A stretch of 20,857 nt of DNA from Inquilinus sp. (GCA_013003675.1 JABDIP010000088.1:1-20857); one strand, 5' to 3'. Shown: positions 6,757 to 17,380, numbered from the stretch's first letter. Made by a program: numbers and translations. The notes: generated from the sequence alone by a model not told the origin.

Positions 6757-8133
6757 TTAGAAGAACTCCAGCCGGACGGCGAACAGTTTTTCGATCTTCC
6801 GGACCGATTCCGCCGCCGCCAGCAGCACGACGCGGTCGTGCGGCTTGATGACCGTGCTGGGCCGGGCGATGATCACCTCGCCGCCGCGGACCAGGGCGCC
6901 GATGATCACGCCGGTCGGCAGCCGGATGTTCTTGATCGGCGTGTTGATCAGCGACGAGGTCTCCAGCGCTTCCGCCTCGATCACCTCGGCGAAACCGTCG
7001 CGCAGCGAATGCACCGCCTTGATGCGGCCGCGCCGCACGTGCTGCAGGATCGTCGACGCGGTGATCGAGCGCGGGCTGACCACGGCGTCGATGCCCAGCG
7101 AGCCGACCAGCAGGTTGTAGGTCGTGCTGTTGATCAGCGTGATGACGCGCTCCGCGCCATAGCGCTTGGCGAGCAGCGAGGAGAGAATGTTGACCTCGTC
7201 GTCGTTGGTGACCGCGACCACCGTCTCGGCGCTGTGCACATTGGCCTCTTCGAGGATCTCCGGGTCCAGCGCGTCGCCGTGCAGGACGGTGATGCGGTTC
7301 AGCCTTCCGGCGATCTCCGTCGCCCGATCGCGATTGTGCTCGATGATGCGGGCGGACACGCCGGGATAGGATTCCTCGATGTCGGTCGCCAGGGTCAGGC
7401 CGATATTGCCGCCGCCCAGGATGACGATACGCCGTGCCTCGCTCTCCTCGTGCCCGAACGCCGCCATGGCGCGGCCGACATGGCTGGCCTCGGTGACGAA
7501 ATAGACCTCGTCGCCCGGCAGCATCTGGTCGTTGGCGCTCGGCACGATCGGCCGGTCGCCGCGCATGATCGCGATGATCTCGATGTTCAGGTCGGGGAAC
7601 AGCCCGGTAAGCTGCCGCAGCGGCGTGTTGACGATTGGACAGTCCTCGCCGCAGGCTACGCCGATTACCCGCACCAGCCCGTCGGCCATCGGGATCATGT
7701 CGAAGGCGCCGGGCACCTGCAGCCGCCGCGCGATCGCCCGCGCCACCTCGATCTCCGGCGAGATCACCACATCGATCGGCATGTTCTCGCGGCTGAACAG
7801 ATCGGCCCAGATCGGGTCGAGATAGGCCTGGTTGCGGACCCGGGCGATCTTGGTCGGCACGCTGAACAGCGAATGGGCGACCTGGCAGGCCACCATGTTG
7901 ACCTCGTCGGACTGGGTGACCGCGATGATCATGTCGGCGTCCGCCGCGCCGGCCTGCTCCAGGATCGGCGGGCTCGAGGCATGGCCGACGATGCCCTGGA
8001 CGTCGAGCGTGTCTGAAAGCCGGCTGATCAGCCCCGCCGAGCGGTCGATCACCACGATGTTGTTGGCTTCGGTGCAAAGGTAGCGGGCGATGTTCTCGCC
8101 GACCTGCCCGGCACCGCAGACGATCACCTTCAT
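6757..8133 (-). CDS. trkA: Trk system potassium uptake protein TrkA
   Basis: This 458-residue cytoplasmic NAD(H)-binding subunit gates the TrkH/TrkG potassium channel. Two RCK units are visible. The first Rossmann domain has GAGQVG at 7-12, the acidic end IVVIDRS near 30 and the family-typical TQSDEVNMVACQVA. The second has GGGNIG at 240-245 and VVAVTNDDEVNILSSLLAKRYG. Each is followed by a TrkA-C subdomain (about 140-225 and 370-455). Length matches the family. No trkH/trkG gene is present in the window. It starts 32 nt after ntrX, and linkage of trkA to ntrYX is common in alphaproteobacteria. The sequence before the ATG has no strong ribosome site. Confidence 0.97.
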   Translation of the reverse strand: MKVIVCGAGQVGENIARYLCTEANNIVVIDRSAGLISRLSDTLDVQGIVGHASSPPILEQAGAADADMIIAVTQSDEVNMVACQVAHSLFSVPTKIARVRNQAYLDPIWADLFSRENMPIDVVISPEIEVARAIARRLQVPGAFDMIPMADGLVRVIGVACGEDCPIVNTPLRQLTGLFPDLNIEIIAIMRGDRPIVPSANDQMLPGDEVYFVTEASHVGRAMAAFGHEESEARRIVILGGGNIGLTLATDIEESYPGVSARIIEHNRDRATEIAGRLNRITVLHGDALDPEILEEANVHSAETVVAVTNDDEVNILSSLLAKRYGAERVITLINSTTYNLLVGSLGIDAVVSPRSITASTILQHVRRGRIKAVHSLRDGFAEVIEAEALETSSLINTPIKNIRLPTGVIIGALVRGGEVIIARPSTVIKPHDRVVLLAAAESVRKIEKLFAVRLEFF

Positions 8134-8165
8134 GGGCGGCTCATATGCATGGCTCGGACAGGCTC

Positions 8166-9605
8166 CTAGTGGGTTCCGGCCGGCGCTTCGGCGAGCTTGT
8201 CGTCGCCCTGGCGTTCGCCGCCCCGGTCGCCGTGGACACCGAGGGTCTTAAGCTTGCGGTGCAGGGCGGAACGTTCCATGCCGACGAACTCCGCCGTGCG
8301 GCTGATGTTGCCGCCAAACCGGGTCACCTGGGCGACCAGATACTCGCGCTCGAACAGCTCGCGGGCGTCGCGCAGCGACAGTCCCATGATCTCGCCGCCC
8401 TTGTCCCAGCGCAGCGCCGCCGGGGTGATCGCGCCGATCTCCGGTGGCAGCATGTCGGCCCGCACCTGCTGGCCGCTCTCGCCGGTCGCCATGATCAGCA
8501 CCCAGTCGACCACGTTGCGGAGCTGGCGGACGTTGCCCGGCCAGCCATAGGCCTGCAGCGCGGCCATCGCGTCGGTGGCGATGTCGCGCGGCGGCAGGCC
8601 CTGGACTTCCGCCGAACGCCCCATGAAATGGCGGGACAGCGCCGGTATGTCCTCGCGACGCTCGGCGAGTGGCGGCACCCGGATCGGAACCACGTTGAGG
8701 CGGTAGTAGAGGTCCTCGCGAAACCGGCCGATAGCGATCTGCGACGGCAGGTCGCGGTTGGAAGTGGCGATGACCCGGACGTCGACCTCGACCCGTGTGG
8801 CGCCGCCGACCCGGGTGAAGGTCTGTTCCTGCAGCACCCGGACGATCTTGCCCTGGGTGGCCAGCGGCATGTCGGCGACCTCGTCGAGCAGCAGCGTGCC
8901 GCCATGCGCCTGCTCGAAAGTGCCCAGCTTGCGCGGCCCGTCGCCCTTGTCGATCGCCGTCTCGGTGCCGAACAGCTCCTCCTCCAGCCGTTCCGGCGCC
9001 ATCGCCGCGCAATTCAGCACGACGAACGGCCCGCCGGACCGGCGCGAGCGGGCGTGCAGCAGGCGCGCCACCACCTCCTTGCCGACCCCGGCGGCGCCGG
9101 CGATCAGCACCCGGCTGCCGGTCGGCGCGACCCGGCCGATCTGCTGGCGAAGCTGGCCGACCGCCGGCGAATTGCCGATCAACTCCGCCTCGCCGCCGGC
9201 GCGCAGCCGCAGTTCGGCAACCTCGCGGCGCAACCGAGCGGCCTCGACGGCGCGCTCAATCATCAGCAGCAGCCGATCGGCCTTGAACGGCTTCTCGATG
9301 AAGTCGTAGGCACCGTTCTTGATCGCGGTGACGGCCATCTCGATGTTGCCGTGGCCGCTGACCATCAGCACCGGCAGCGCCGGGAACCGGCGCCGGATCT
9401 CCTCGAGGATCTGCAATCCGTCGAGCCGGCTGCCCTGGAGCCAGACATCGAGCACGACCAGGCTGGGCTGGCGGCTGGCCAGCGCCTCGAGCGCGCTGTC
9501 GGCATCCGCCGCCTCGCGCGTGGTATTGCCCTCATCCTCGAGGATGCCCCGGATCAGCAGGCGGATGTCGGCTTCGTCGTCGACGACCAGGATGTCGTGC
9601 GGCAT
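8166..9605 (-). CDS. ntrX: Nitrogen assimilation/redox response regulator NtrX
   Basis: This 479-residue regulator has three domains. The receiver (1-120) carries D9/D10, the phosphoacceptor D53, S83 and K105. The AAA+ domain has Walker A GAAGVGKE at 170-177 and Walker B GGTLLLDEV at about 235-243. The C-terminal Fis-type helix-turn-helix is GNISRTAEFVGMERSALHRKLKTLG. The loop that carries GAFTGA in sigma-54 activators is replaced (residues 213-228, GTETAIDKGDGPRKLG), so direct sigma-54 activation is unlikely. Loss of this motif is, to my knowledge, usual for alphaproteobacterial NtrX. A charged tail of about 20 residues follows the HTH. The ATG is 3 nt after the ntrY stop, so it is co-translated with its sensor. 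NtrYX is linked to nitrogen metabolism, redox and envelope control in this class. Confidence 0.95.
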   Translation of the reverse strand: MPHDILVVDDEADIRLLIRGILEDEGNTTREAADADSALEALASRQPSLVVLDVWLQGSRLDGLQILEEIRRRFPALPVLMVSGHGNIEMAVTAIKNGAYDFIEKPFKADRLLLMIERAVEAARLRREVAELRLRAGGEAELIGNSPAVGQLRQQIGRVAPTGSRVLIAGAAGVGKEVVARLLHARSRRSGGPFVVLNCAAMAPERLEEELFGTETAIDKGDGPRKLGTFEQAHGGTLLLDEVADMPLATQGKIVRVLQEQTFTRVGGATRVEVDVRVIATSNRDLPSQIAIGRFREDLYYRLNVVPIRVPPLAERREDIPALSRHFMGRSAEVQGLPPRDIATDAMAALQAYGWPGNVRQLRNVVDWVLIMATGESGQQVRADMLPPEIGAITPAALRWDKGGEIMGLSLRDARELFEREYLVAQVTRFGGNISRTAEFVGMERSALHRKLKTLGVHGDRGGERQGDDKLAEAPAGTH

Positions 9606-9608
9606 GGA

Positions 9609-11885
9609 TCAGTCGCCCGCGGCGGTCTTTTTCGTCTTCGCATTCTGCGGCCGACGTCCGGCCGGCGCGGCCACCGCCTTGTCCGGAGAGGGAAAGACGA
9701 GCTGGACGCGGGCACCCCGGTCCGGACAGTCGGTCAGGACCAGTCGGCCGCCATGATCCTCCATGATTTTCTTCACGATGGCGAGCCCCAAACCGGTGCC
9801 TTTGCTGCGCGTCGTGACATAAGGCTCCGTCAGCCGCTCACGATCGGCCTGCGGCAGGCCCGGACCGTCATCCTCGACCGTCACGATGGCCAGGCCGTCC
9901 CCGGCCGTCAGGGCGATGTCGACATGGCCCTTGGCGGCCCGGCCGCGGCCCTTGCCCGTCCCCTCGATGGCATCGACCGCGTTCTGCAGCAGATTGGTCA
10001 GCGCCTGCGACACCTGCCGCCCGTCGCAGCGGACCATCGGCCGGTCTTCCGGCAGGGTCAGTGTGAACTCGATGCGTGGATGGGCGCTACGCTGCAGGAA
10101 CACCGCCTGTTCACAAATGTTCGCCACGTCTTCCGGCTTCATCACCGGCGACGGCATGCGGGCAAAGGCGGAGAATTCGTCGACCATGCGGCCGATATCG
10201 TCGACCTGCCGCACGATGGTGTCGGTGCAGGTGATGAAGGTCTCCGGATCGGTATCGATCTGCTTGAGGTATTTCCGCTTCAGCCGCTCGGCGGAGAGCT
10301 GGATCGGCGTCAGCGGATTCTTCATCTCATGGGCGATACGGCGGGCGATGTCCGCCCATGCCGCCTTGCGCTGGGCGGAAAGCAGCTCGCTGATGTCGTC
10401 GAAGGTGACGACGTAGCCGCGCACCTCGCCCTGCAGGCGCTCCGGCGCGATGCGAACCAGCAGCGTCCTCCGTTCGGCGTCGCGCTGGATGATGACCTGC
10501 CCTTCGACCAGCCGGCTTGGCCGTTGTCGGCTCTTCTCAAGCAGCTCGGCCATCTCCGGCACCACCTCGACCAACGGCTTGCCGGCGAGGACTTCGACGC
10601 TCAAGCCCAGCAGTTCGGTCGCCGAGCGGTTTGGCAGGTTGATCCGGGTCTCCTCGTCGAGCCCCAGCACACCGGCGGAAACGCCGGATAGAACCGTCTC
10701 GGTAAAGCGCCGCCGCAGATCGAGCTGGCGGTTGGCCTCGATCAGTTCGCGCTGCTGGCTTTCCAGTTGGCTCGTCATGCGGTTGAAGGCACGAGCCAGC
10801 TTGCCCAACTCGTCGCCCTTCGGCGGCGTGTCGACCCGGGCCGTCAGGTCGCCGTCGCGCACCCGCTCCGCGGCGACGATCAGCGCGCCGATCGGCGTCA
10901 CCAGAGTGTCGGCGAAGACCAGCCCGATCCACACCGCCACCAGCATCAACAGCAAGGCGACGACGGCATAGATCAGCGTGAAGGTGATCTGGATCGTCGA
11001 TCGTCGACTCTCCAATTGCTGATACTCGGCGACCGCGCCCTGCGATCGCACCATGTGGCCGATGACCTGTGGCTCGACCAGCCGGCCGATCAACAGGTAG
11101 GTATCGACGAAACGGTCCAGCGCGATCAGCGCCCGGACGCGGTCGTCGTCCTCATTGGTCAGCAGCACCACATCGCCGTTGCGCGCGCGCTCCATCAGAT
11201 CGTCCGATATCTGCTCGAACTGCAGCGCGAAGGTCAGGTTCGAACGGGCCAGGGTACGGCCGCTGCCGTCGAAGACCAGCGCCTCGCTCAGGCCGCGCAG
11301 GATCGACTGGGTCGAGACCATCTGGTTGAAAAAGGCGGGATCCGCGATCAGTCGCGGCAGTTCCCGGTTCAGATCGTTGGCCATCGACAGCGCGTCGGCG
11401 CGCAGCGTCTGCTGGTGCTCCTGCAGATAGGCCTGGGCGACCGATAGCGACTCGTTGATGGCGGTGCTGACCCGTTCGGAGAACCAGGATTGGACCCCGA
11501 GATAGAAGACCAGGGCGGAGAACGCGGCGACGATAATCGCCGGCGCCACCGCCAGCACGCTGAACAGCAGGACCAGCCGCGCATGTAGCCGCGAGCCGGC
11601 GATGCCGCGCCGGCGCTGCACCCACAGCAGCGCGATTCGCCGGGCGATCACCAAGCCGAGCAGCAGCAGGATGAACAGGTCGAGATTCAGCAGCAGGTTG
11701 ACGGTATTGGCGTCGCGCCCGAGCGCCGAGCTCTGCGCGGTCAGTGCGCCATAGGTCGCCACGCCGCTGGCGAGGGCGGCGACGGTCAGCACCACGGCGA
11801 ATTTGTTCGCCAAGCCGGCGCGCGCCGCCCAGATGGCGATCTGGCGCAGCATCGTCGGGGGCGGTTCGGCGATCTGGCTGCTCAT
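9609..11885 (-). CDS. ntrY: Membrane sensor histidine kinase NtrY
   Basis: This kinase has about 758 residues when started at the ATG at 11885 (MSSQIAEPPPTML). A TTG at 11903 would add six residues and neither start has a strong ribosome site. The N-terminus holds three predicted membrane helices (about 28-48, 63-82 and 103-130). A periplasmic sensor region of about 170 residues, a fourth helix (about 298-325) and a HAMP linker follow (VTPIGALIVAAERVRDGDLTARV). Then comes a PAS domain (FTETVLSGVSAGVLGLDEETRI) and a kinase core: H519 in IAHEMKNPLTPIQLSAERL, N-box LTNLLQNAVDAIEG, G1 VEDDGPGLP and G2 GTGLGLAIVKKIMEDHGG. It phosphorylates NtrX, encoded 3 nt downstream, and cross-talk with NtrC has been proposed in relatives. 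It lies 90 nt after ntrC. Confidence 0.95.
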   Translation of the reverse strand: MSSQIAEPPPTMLRQIAIWAARAGLANKFAVVLTVAALASGVATYGALTAQSSALGRDANTVNLLLNLDLFILLLLGLVIARRIALLWVQRRRGIAGSRLHARLVLLFSVLAVAPAIIVAAFSALVFYLGVQSWFSERVSTAINESLSVAQAYLQEHQQTLRADALSMANDLNRELPRLIADPAFFNQMVSTQSILRGLSEALVFDGSGRTLARSNLTFALQFEQISDDLMERARNGDVVLLTNEDDDRVRALIALDRFVDTYLLIGRLVEPQVIGHMVRSQGAVAEYQQLESRRSTIQITFTLIYAVVALLLMLVAVWIGLVFADTLVTPIGALIVAAERVRDGDLTARVDTPPKGDELGKLARAFNRMTSQLESQQRELIEANRQLDLRRRFTETVLSGVSAGVLGLDEETRINLPNRSATELLGLSVEVLAGKPLVEVVPEMAELLEKSRQRPSRLVEGQVIIQRDAERRTLLVRIAPERLQGEVRGYVVTFDDISELLSAQRKAAWADIARRIAHEMKNPLTPIQLSAERLKRKYLKQIDTDPETFITCTDTIVRQVDDIGRMVDEFSAFARMPSPVMKPEDVANICEQAVFLQRSAHPRIEFTLTLPEDRPMVRCDGRQVSQALTNLLQNAVDAIEGTGKGRGRAAKGHVDIALTAGDGLAIVTVEDDGPGLPQADRERLTEPYVTTRSKGTGLGLAIVKKIMEDHGGRLVLTDCPDRGARVQLVFPSPDKAVAAPAGRRPQNAKTKKTAAGD

Positions 11886-11958
11886 GGGCGCGTCATAGCA
11901 CAACCCGGGCAGGACGCGGGTGAACGATGCGACGGCGGGCTATCGCCCGGTGGCGTGG

Positions 11959-11975
11959 CCGCGGCCCGGTATTCC

Positions 11976-11991
<16 letters not shown>
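11959..11991. repeat. GC-rich inverted repeat at the ntrC stop / ntrC-ntrY spacer
   Basis: CCGCGGCC (11959-11966) and GGCCGCGG (11984-11991) form a perfect 8-bp stem around a 17-nt loop. The distal arm lies within the last codons of ntrC, so the ntrC stop falls in the loop. No T-run follows on the minus strand, so this is not a classical terminator. It could reduce read-through or protect the ntrC 3' end. Confidence 0.5.
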
Positions 11992-13423
<1,432 letters not shown>

Positions 13424-13424
<1 letters not shown>

Positions 13425-14563
13425 CACACCGTCTCCGCGGTTTCGAGGGCGGCCGCGTCGATTTCCGGATGCATCGGCAGCCAGGTCTTGAACACGGTCC
13501 GCCGCGGCCGGCTCTGGCACTCGATGATGCCGCCGTGGTCGCCGATCACCTTGGCGACCAGGGCCAGACCCAAACCGGTGCCGTTCTTCTTTGTCGTCAC
13601 GAACGGATCGAAAAGATGCGCCTGCAGATCCTCCGGGATGCCCGGACCGTTGTCCTGGACCGTGATTGCCAACGGCAGGTTGGTGCGCTGGTTGGTGCCC
13701 GGCAGGGCGATGCTCACGCCGCGTTGATAGCCGGTGGCGAGGATGACCTCGCCGCCGCTCGACGACACGGATTCGGCGGCGTTCTTCACCAGGTTGAGGA
13801 ACACCTGCACCAACTGGTCGCGATTGCCGTAGACCGGCGGCAGCGACGGGTCGTAGCGCTCGACGAACCGGACATGCCGGGCGAAGCCGTTCTCCGCCAA
13901 CCGGCGCACCCGTTCCAGCACGAGATGGATGTTGACCGGCGCGCGCTCGATGGGCCGGCTGTCGGCGAAGACCTCCATTCGGTTGACCAGGGCGACGATG
14001 CGGTCGGCCTCCTCGCAGATGAGCCGGGTGAGTTCGCGGTCGCGGTCGCCGACCGCCTGCTCGATGAGCTGGGCGGCGCCGCGAATGCCGGATAGCGGGT
14101 TCTTCACCTCATGGGCCAGCATCGCCGACATCGCCGTCACCGACCGGGCGGCATTCCGGTGCGTGAGCTGATTGTCGAAGCGGCGGGCGATCGACACCTC
14201 CTGCAGGGTCAACACGACATGGCCGACCGGATCGCCCATCGGCGCCGCGTTGGCGGCGACCAGATGGATGCCGATGCGGGGCGTCTCGAGCGTCAGCCCG
14301 TATTCCGAAACGCTGCTGCCGGCGGAGAAAACCTGATGGATCAGCGAGAACACCGGGCTGTCCTCGGGCAGCCAGTCGGACAGCGGAAAGCCGAGCAGCA
14401 TCGACTCGCCGGCGCCGAAGAACAGTTGGGCGTCGAAATTGACGAACCGGATGATGCCGTCGCGGTCGAGCACGATGACCGGCTGCGGCAGGGCATTCAG
14501 CACCTGACGCGGATCGACCGCCTCGGCCGAACCGAGCGCCCTCGTCTCCGTCCGCGCCGTCAT
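13424..14563 (-). CDS. ntrB: Nitrogen regulation sensor kinase/phosphatase NtrB
   Basis: This 379-residue soluble bifunctional kinase/phosphatase controls NtrC, normally under PII protein control. A PAS domain covers about residues 20-125 (VLNALPQPVIVLDRDGIIRF, FFGAGESMLLGFPLSDWL). The dimerisation helix has the phosphorylated H151 in MLAHEVKNPLSGIRGAAQL. The ATPase domain has the N-box FLNLVKNAAESV, G1 VQDNGPGIP and G2 NGTGLGLALVAKVIGDHGG. There are no membrane segments, as expected for NtrB. The start MTARTETRALG (14563) is preferred because its ATGA overlaps the dusB stop by 4 nt. Longer frames reach back into dusB. Translation of dusB, ntrB and ntrC is therefore coupled. Confidence 0.97.
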
Positions 14564-15543
14564 GCCGCCAGCGCCTCGGCCTCGGCGCCGAAAGCGTCGT
14601 CGATCAGCCGGCGCACCGCACCCGGTTCGGCGGTCCGGTTCACCTCGGCGCGAAACCGCGCGGCGCCGTGCAGGCCCTGGGCATACCAACCGAGATGCTT
14701 GCGGGCGATGCGCACGCCGCGGTCGTTGCCGTAATGGGACAGGATTTCCTCGAAATGCTCGCGGACGATGACGCGCCGCTCGGGGATCGATGGCTCAAAC
14801 TGCGGCTCGCCGCGCAGATGGGCCATCGCCTGGGCGACGAACCACGGGCGTCCCTGCGCGCCCCGCCCGATCATCACGCCGTCGGCACCGCTCTCGGCCC
14901 GGCACCGGTCGATATCGGCCAGGCTGCGGATATCGCCATTGGCGATCACCGGCACCGACACCGCTTCCTTGACCTGGTGGATGAACCGCCAGTCGGCGCT
15001 GCCCCGGTAGAGCTGGCAGCGGGTGCGCCCGTGGACCGTGATCAGGCGGATGCCGCACGCCTCGGCGATCCGCGCCAGGGCCGGCGCGTTGCGGCTGGCC
15101 TCGTCCCAGCCGGTGCGCATCTTCAGCGTGACCGGCACCTCGACGGCGGAGACCACGGCGGAAAGGATGCGGCCGGCCAGTCGCTCGTCGCGCATCAGCG
15201 CCGAACCGGCCAGCTTGTTGACCACCTTCTTCACCGGGCAGCCGAAATTGATGTCGATGATCGCCGCGCCGCGGCCGACGTTCAGCCGCGCCGCCTCGGC
15301 CATGATGGCCGGCTCGCAACCGGCGAGTTGTACGGCCATCGGGTATTCCTCGGCGCAATCGGATTGGCAGCGCAGACTGGCGCGCGCGGCGCGGATCATC
15401 TCGCCGCTGGCGATCATCTCCGAGACCACGAGGCCGGCCCCCAGCCGCTTGGCGAGGCGGCGGAACGGCCGATCGGTCACGCCCGACATCGGCGCCAGGA
15501 TGACCGGATCCGCGATCGCCACCGGTCCGATTTGAATGCCCAT
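14560..15543 (-). CDS. dusB: tRNA-dihydrouridine synthase DusB/NifR3
   Basis: This 327-residue flavoenzyme reduces uridines in the tRNA D-loop using FMN and NADPH. The TIM-barrel motifs are APMSGVTDRPFRRL (17-30), VQLAGCEP, and DINFGCPVKKVVNKLAGSAL with catalytic C102. TLKMRTGWD, TVHGRTRCQLY, VIANGDI and MIGRGAQGRPW complete the FMN and phosphate sites. The small C-terminal helical domain recognises tRNA. In Rhodobacter and Azospirillum the orthologue is called nifR3 and heads the ntrBC operon, exactly as here, with a 4-nt overlap into ntrB. The ATG at 15543 gives the conserved N-terminus. A sigma-70-like promoter lies in the 149-nt spacer to the divergent ispDF. Confidence 0.97.
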   Translation of the reverse strand: MGIQIGPVAIADPVILAPMSGVTDRPFRRLAKRLGAGLVVSEMIASGEMIRAARASLRCQSDCAEEYPMAVQLAGCEPAIMAEAARLNVGRGAAIIDINFGCPVKKVVNKLAGSALMRDERLAGRILSAVVSAVEVPVTLKMRTGWDEASRNAPALARIAEACGIRLITVHGRTRCQLYRGSADWRFIHQVKEAVSVPVIANGDIRSLADIDRCRAESGADGVMIGRGAQGRPWFVAQAMAHLRGEPQFEPSIPERRVIVREHFEEILSHYGNDRGVRIARKHLGWYAQGLHGAARFRAEVNRTAEPGAVRRLIDDAFGAEAEALAA

Positions 15544-15582
15544 ACTTTAGGCATGCTCCATGTCTGCAAAAACTTTGGGCGG

Positions 15583-15611
15583 AATACAGCGGATCGGCCA
15601 TCCGGTTTCAA
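15583..15611 (-). promoter_or_regulatory. Candidate sigma-70 promoter for dusB-ntrB-ntrC
   Basis: On the minus strand TTGAAA (15611..15606), a 17-nt spacer and TGTATT (15588..15583) give 5/6 and 4/6 matches to the -35 and -10 consensus. Transcription would start about 33 nt before the dusB ATG. A GGAG about 12 nt before the ATG may serve as ribosome site. No sigma-54 -24/-12 pair was seen in this spacer. Confidence 0.5.
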
Positions 15612-15692
15612 GCGAATTCGCGTCGAGACCGCTTGGCGGTTGCGGGGCGACCGACTAGTCTCCGGCGACCGACGCGCAAGACCGGAATTCGA

Positions 15693-16859
15693 ATGGGCCG
15701 TGCCGATTGTGCCGCGCTGATCATGGCCGCCGGCAGTGGCCAGCGCTTCGGCGGCGACATCCCGAAGCAATACCGGCTGCTCGCCGGGCGGCCGGTGCTA
15801 CGCCGCACGGTCGAGACCTTCCTCGCCCATCCGGCCATCGACCGCGTGCGCGTGGTGATCGATGCCGCGCACCGGGATCTCTGCACATCGGTCCTGGACG
15901 GGCTGGAGATCGGTTCGCCGATCGATGGCGGCGATACGCGCCAGGCCTCGGTCCGTCTGGGGCTCGACGCGCTCGGCGACGCACCTCCGAAATACGTGCT
16001 TGTCCAGGACGGTGTCCGGCCGCTGACCGACCCGGAGACCATCGGGCGGGTGCGCCGGGCCCTCGACACCGCCCCGGCGGCCATCGCCGCGGTCCCGGTG
16101 GTGGATACGCTGAAACGCGGCAAGGACGGGCTGAGCGAGGGCACCGTCGACCGCAGCGGGCTGTGGCGGGCCCAGACGCCGCAGGGTTTCGAGTTCGACA
16201 CCCTATTGCGGGCGCATCGCGCCGCCGCCGAATTCGAGGCGACCGACGACGCCGCGATTGCCGAACGGGCAGGGCTGGCGGTCGCCCTGGTTGCGGGAAG
16301 CGAGGACAATCTGAAAGTGACCACGGAAGACGATCTGGCCCGCGCCGAGGCGCTGCTCGCCGCCGGAACGGCCGAGATCCGGGTCGGCAACGGCTTCGAC
16401 GTGCACCGTTTCGGTCCCGGCGATCATGTCACCCTGTGCGGCATCGCGATCGCCCACGACCAGGCGCTGATCGGCCATTCCGACGCCGATGTCGGGCTGC
16501 ACGCCATCACCGACGCGATCCTGGGCGCGCTCGGCGCCGGCGATATCGGCCAGCACTTCCCGCCCGGCGATCCGCGGTGGAAGGGCCGGGACTCGGCGAC
16601 GTTCCTGCGCCACGCCGCCGAACTGGCGGCCGCCACCGGTGGCCGCATCGCCCATGTGGACGTCACCCTGATCTGCGAGCGGCCGAAGATCGGCCCGCAC
16701 CGCGACGCGATGGTCGCCCGCATCGCCGAGATCCTCGGCCCCGGCACCGCCGTCAGCGTCAAGGCGACGACCACCGAGGGGCTCGGCTTCGCCGGTCGCG
16801 GCGAGGGCATCGCCGCCCAGGCCACGGCGACGCTGCGGCTGCCGGCGGGGCGGAGCTGA
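15693..16859 (+). CDS. ispDF: Bifunctional MEP cytidylyltransferase / MEcPP synthase IspDF
   Basis: This 388-residue fused enzyme catalyses two non-consecutive steps of the MEP isoprenoid pathway. The IspD half (about 1-225) has the CTP-binding loop AAGSGQRFGGDIPKQY and VLVQDGVRPL. It transfers CMP to 2-C-methylerythritol 4-phosphate. The IspF half (about 228-388) begins IRVGNGFDVHRFG with zinc ligands in DVH and a further histidine in IGHSDADVGLHA. It ends with the TTTEGLGFAGRGEGIAAQA signature and makes the cyclodiphosphate. The fusion is typical of many alphaproteobacteria. The ATG at 15693 (MGRADCAALIMAAG) is preferred over a TTG at 15633 because the nucleotide loop then begins about ten residues in, as in relatives. 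pgpA starts 5 nt after the stop. Confidence 0.97.
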   Translation: MGRADCAALIMAAGSGQRFGGDIPKQYRLLAGRPVLRRTVETFLAHPAIDRVRVVIDAAHRDLCTSVLDGLEIGSPIDGGDTRQASVRLGLDALGDAPPKYVLVQDGVRPLTDPETIGRVRRALDTAPAAIAAVPVVDTLKRGKDGLSEGTVDRSGLWRAQTPQGFEFDTLLRAHRAAAEFEATDDAAIAERAGLAVALVAGSEDNLKVTTEDDLARAEALLAAGTAEIRVGNGFDVHRFGPGDHVTLCGIAIAHDQALIGHSDADVGLHAITDAILGALGAGDIGQHFPPGDPRWKGRDSATFLRHAAELAAATGGRIAHVDVTLICERPKIGPHRDAMVARIAEILGPGTAVSVKATTTEGLGFAGRGEGIAAQATATLRLPAGRS

Positions 16860-16864
16860 CCGCG

Positions 16865-17380
16865 ATGCGCCTGTTCCGTCCCCTCCCCGCCGGCATCTCC
16901 CCGTGGCATCCGGCGACGCTGGCGGCGACCTGGTTCGGCGCCGGGCTGATCGGCTTCGCGTCGGGGACCTGGGGCTCGCTCGCCGCCCTGCCCTTCGCCG
17001 TCGCCATCGCCTGGACCGCCGGCCCGCTCGCCCTGATCCCGGCGGCGGCGGTCGCCTTCGCCGTCGGCGTCTGGGCCTCGAACCATGTCGGGCGTTCCGG
17101 CGAGAAGGATTCCAGCGCCATCGTCATCGACGAGGTGGCGGGCCAGTGGCTGACCCTGGCGGTGGTGGCGGTGGACTGGCGCTACTACGGGATCGGCTTC
17201 CTGCTGTTCCGGCTGGCCGACATCGTCAAGCCGTGGCCGGCCTCCTGGGCCGACCGCGAGGTGGCGGGCGGCCTCGGCGTGATGCTCGACGACATCTTCG
17301 CCGGGCTGTACGCCGCGCTGGCGCTGTGGTTGCTGAGTCTGTGGCTGGGGTATGGGCCGTGGGTTTCGACGCTGAACTGA
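16865..17380 (+). CDS. pgpA: Phosphatidylglycerophosphatase A
   Basis: This 171-residue inner-membrane enzyme dephosphorylates phosphatidylglycerol phosphate in phospholipid synthesis. Family motifs are TWFGAGLIGFASGTWGSLAALP near the N-terminus, the catalytic SSAIVIDEVAGQW segment with acidic residues, and FRLADIVKPWPASWADRE followed by GVMLDDIFAGLYAAL. About four hydrophobic segments are apparent. The ATG lies 5 nt after the ispDF stop and shares that mRNA, with a GGAG upstream inside the end of ispDF. Its last 22 nt overlap the next gene in another frame. ispDF-pgpA-cinA order is frequent in alphaproteobacteria. Confidence 0.95.
   Translation: MRLFRPLPAGISPWHPATLAATWFGAGLIGFASGTWGSLAALPFAVAIAWTAGPLALIPAAAVAFAVGVWASNHVGRSGEKDSSAIVIDEVAGQWLTLAVVAVDWRYYGIGFLLFRLADIVKPWPASWADREVAGGLGVMLDDIFAGLYAALALWLLSLWLGYGPWVSTLN

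Noticed and set aside
5846..8077. A 743-codon minus-strand frame running through trkA into the aminotransferase
   Set aside because: Only the last 286 codons match the aminotransferase family. The upstream part is an arginine-rich shadow of trkA in another register, and the family N-terminus starts at 6706.
8145..10691. An 848-codon plus-strand frame antisense to ntrX and ntrY
   Set aside because: It is low-complexity, composed of RRH/LDQ-type residues expected opposite high-GC coding DNA, and it lies over two genes with complete conserved motifs.
11886..11975. A sigma-54 (-24/-12) promoter before ntrY
   Set aside because: I looked for GG-N10-GC with TGGCAC/TTGC context in the spacer and saw no convincing match.
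13425..13520. N-terminal extension of ntrC to 13520
   Set aside because: It would sit entirely within ntrB. The receiver fold begins at MPASTILIADDD, and the TGATG junction at 13424 is a normal coupled start.
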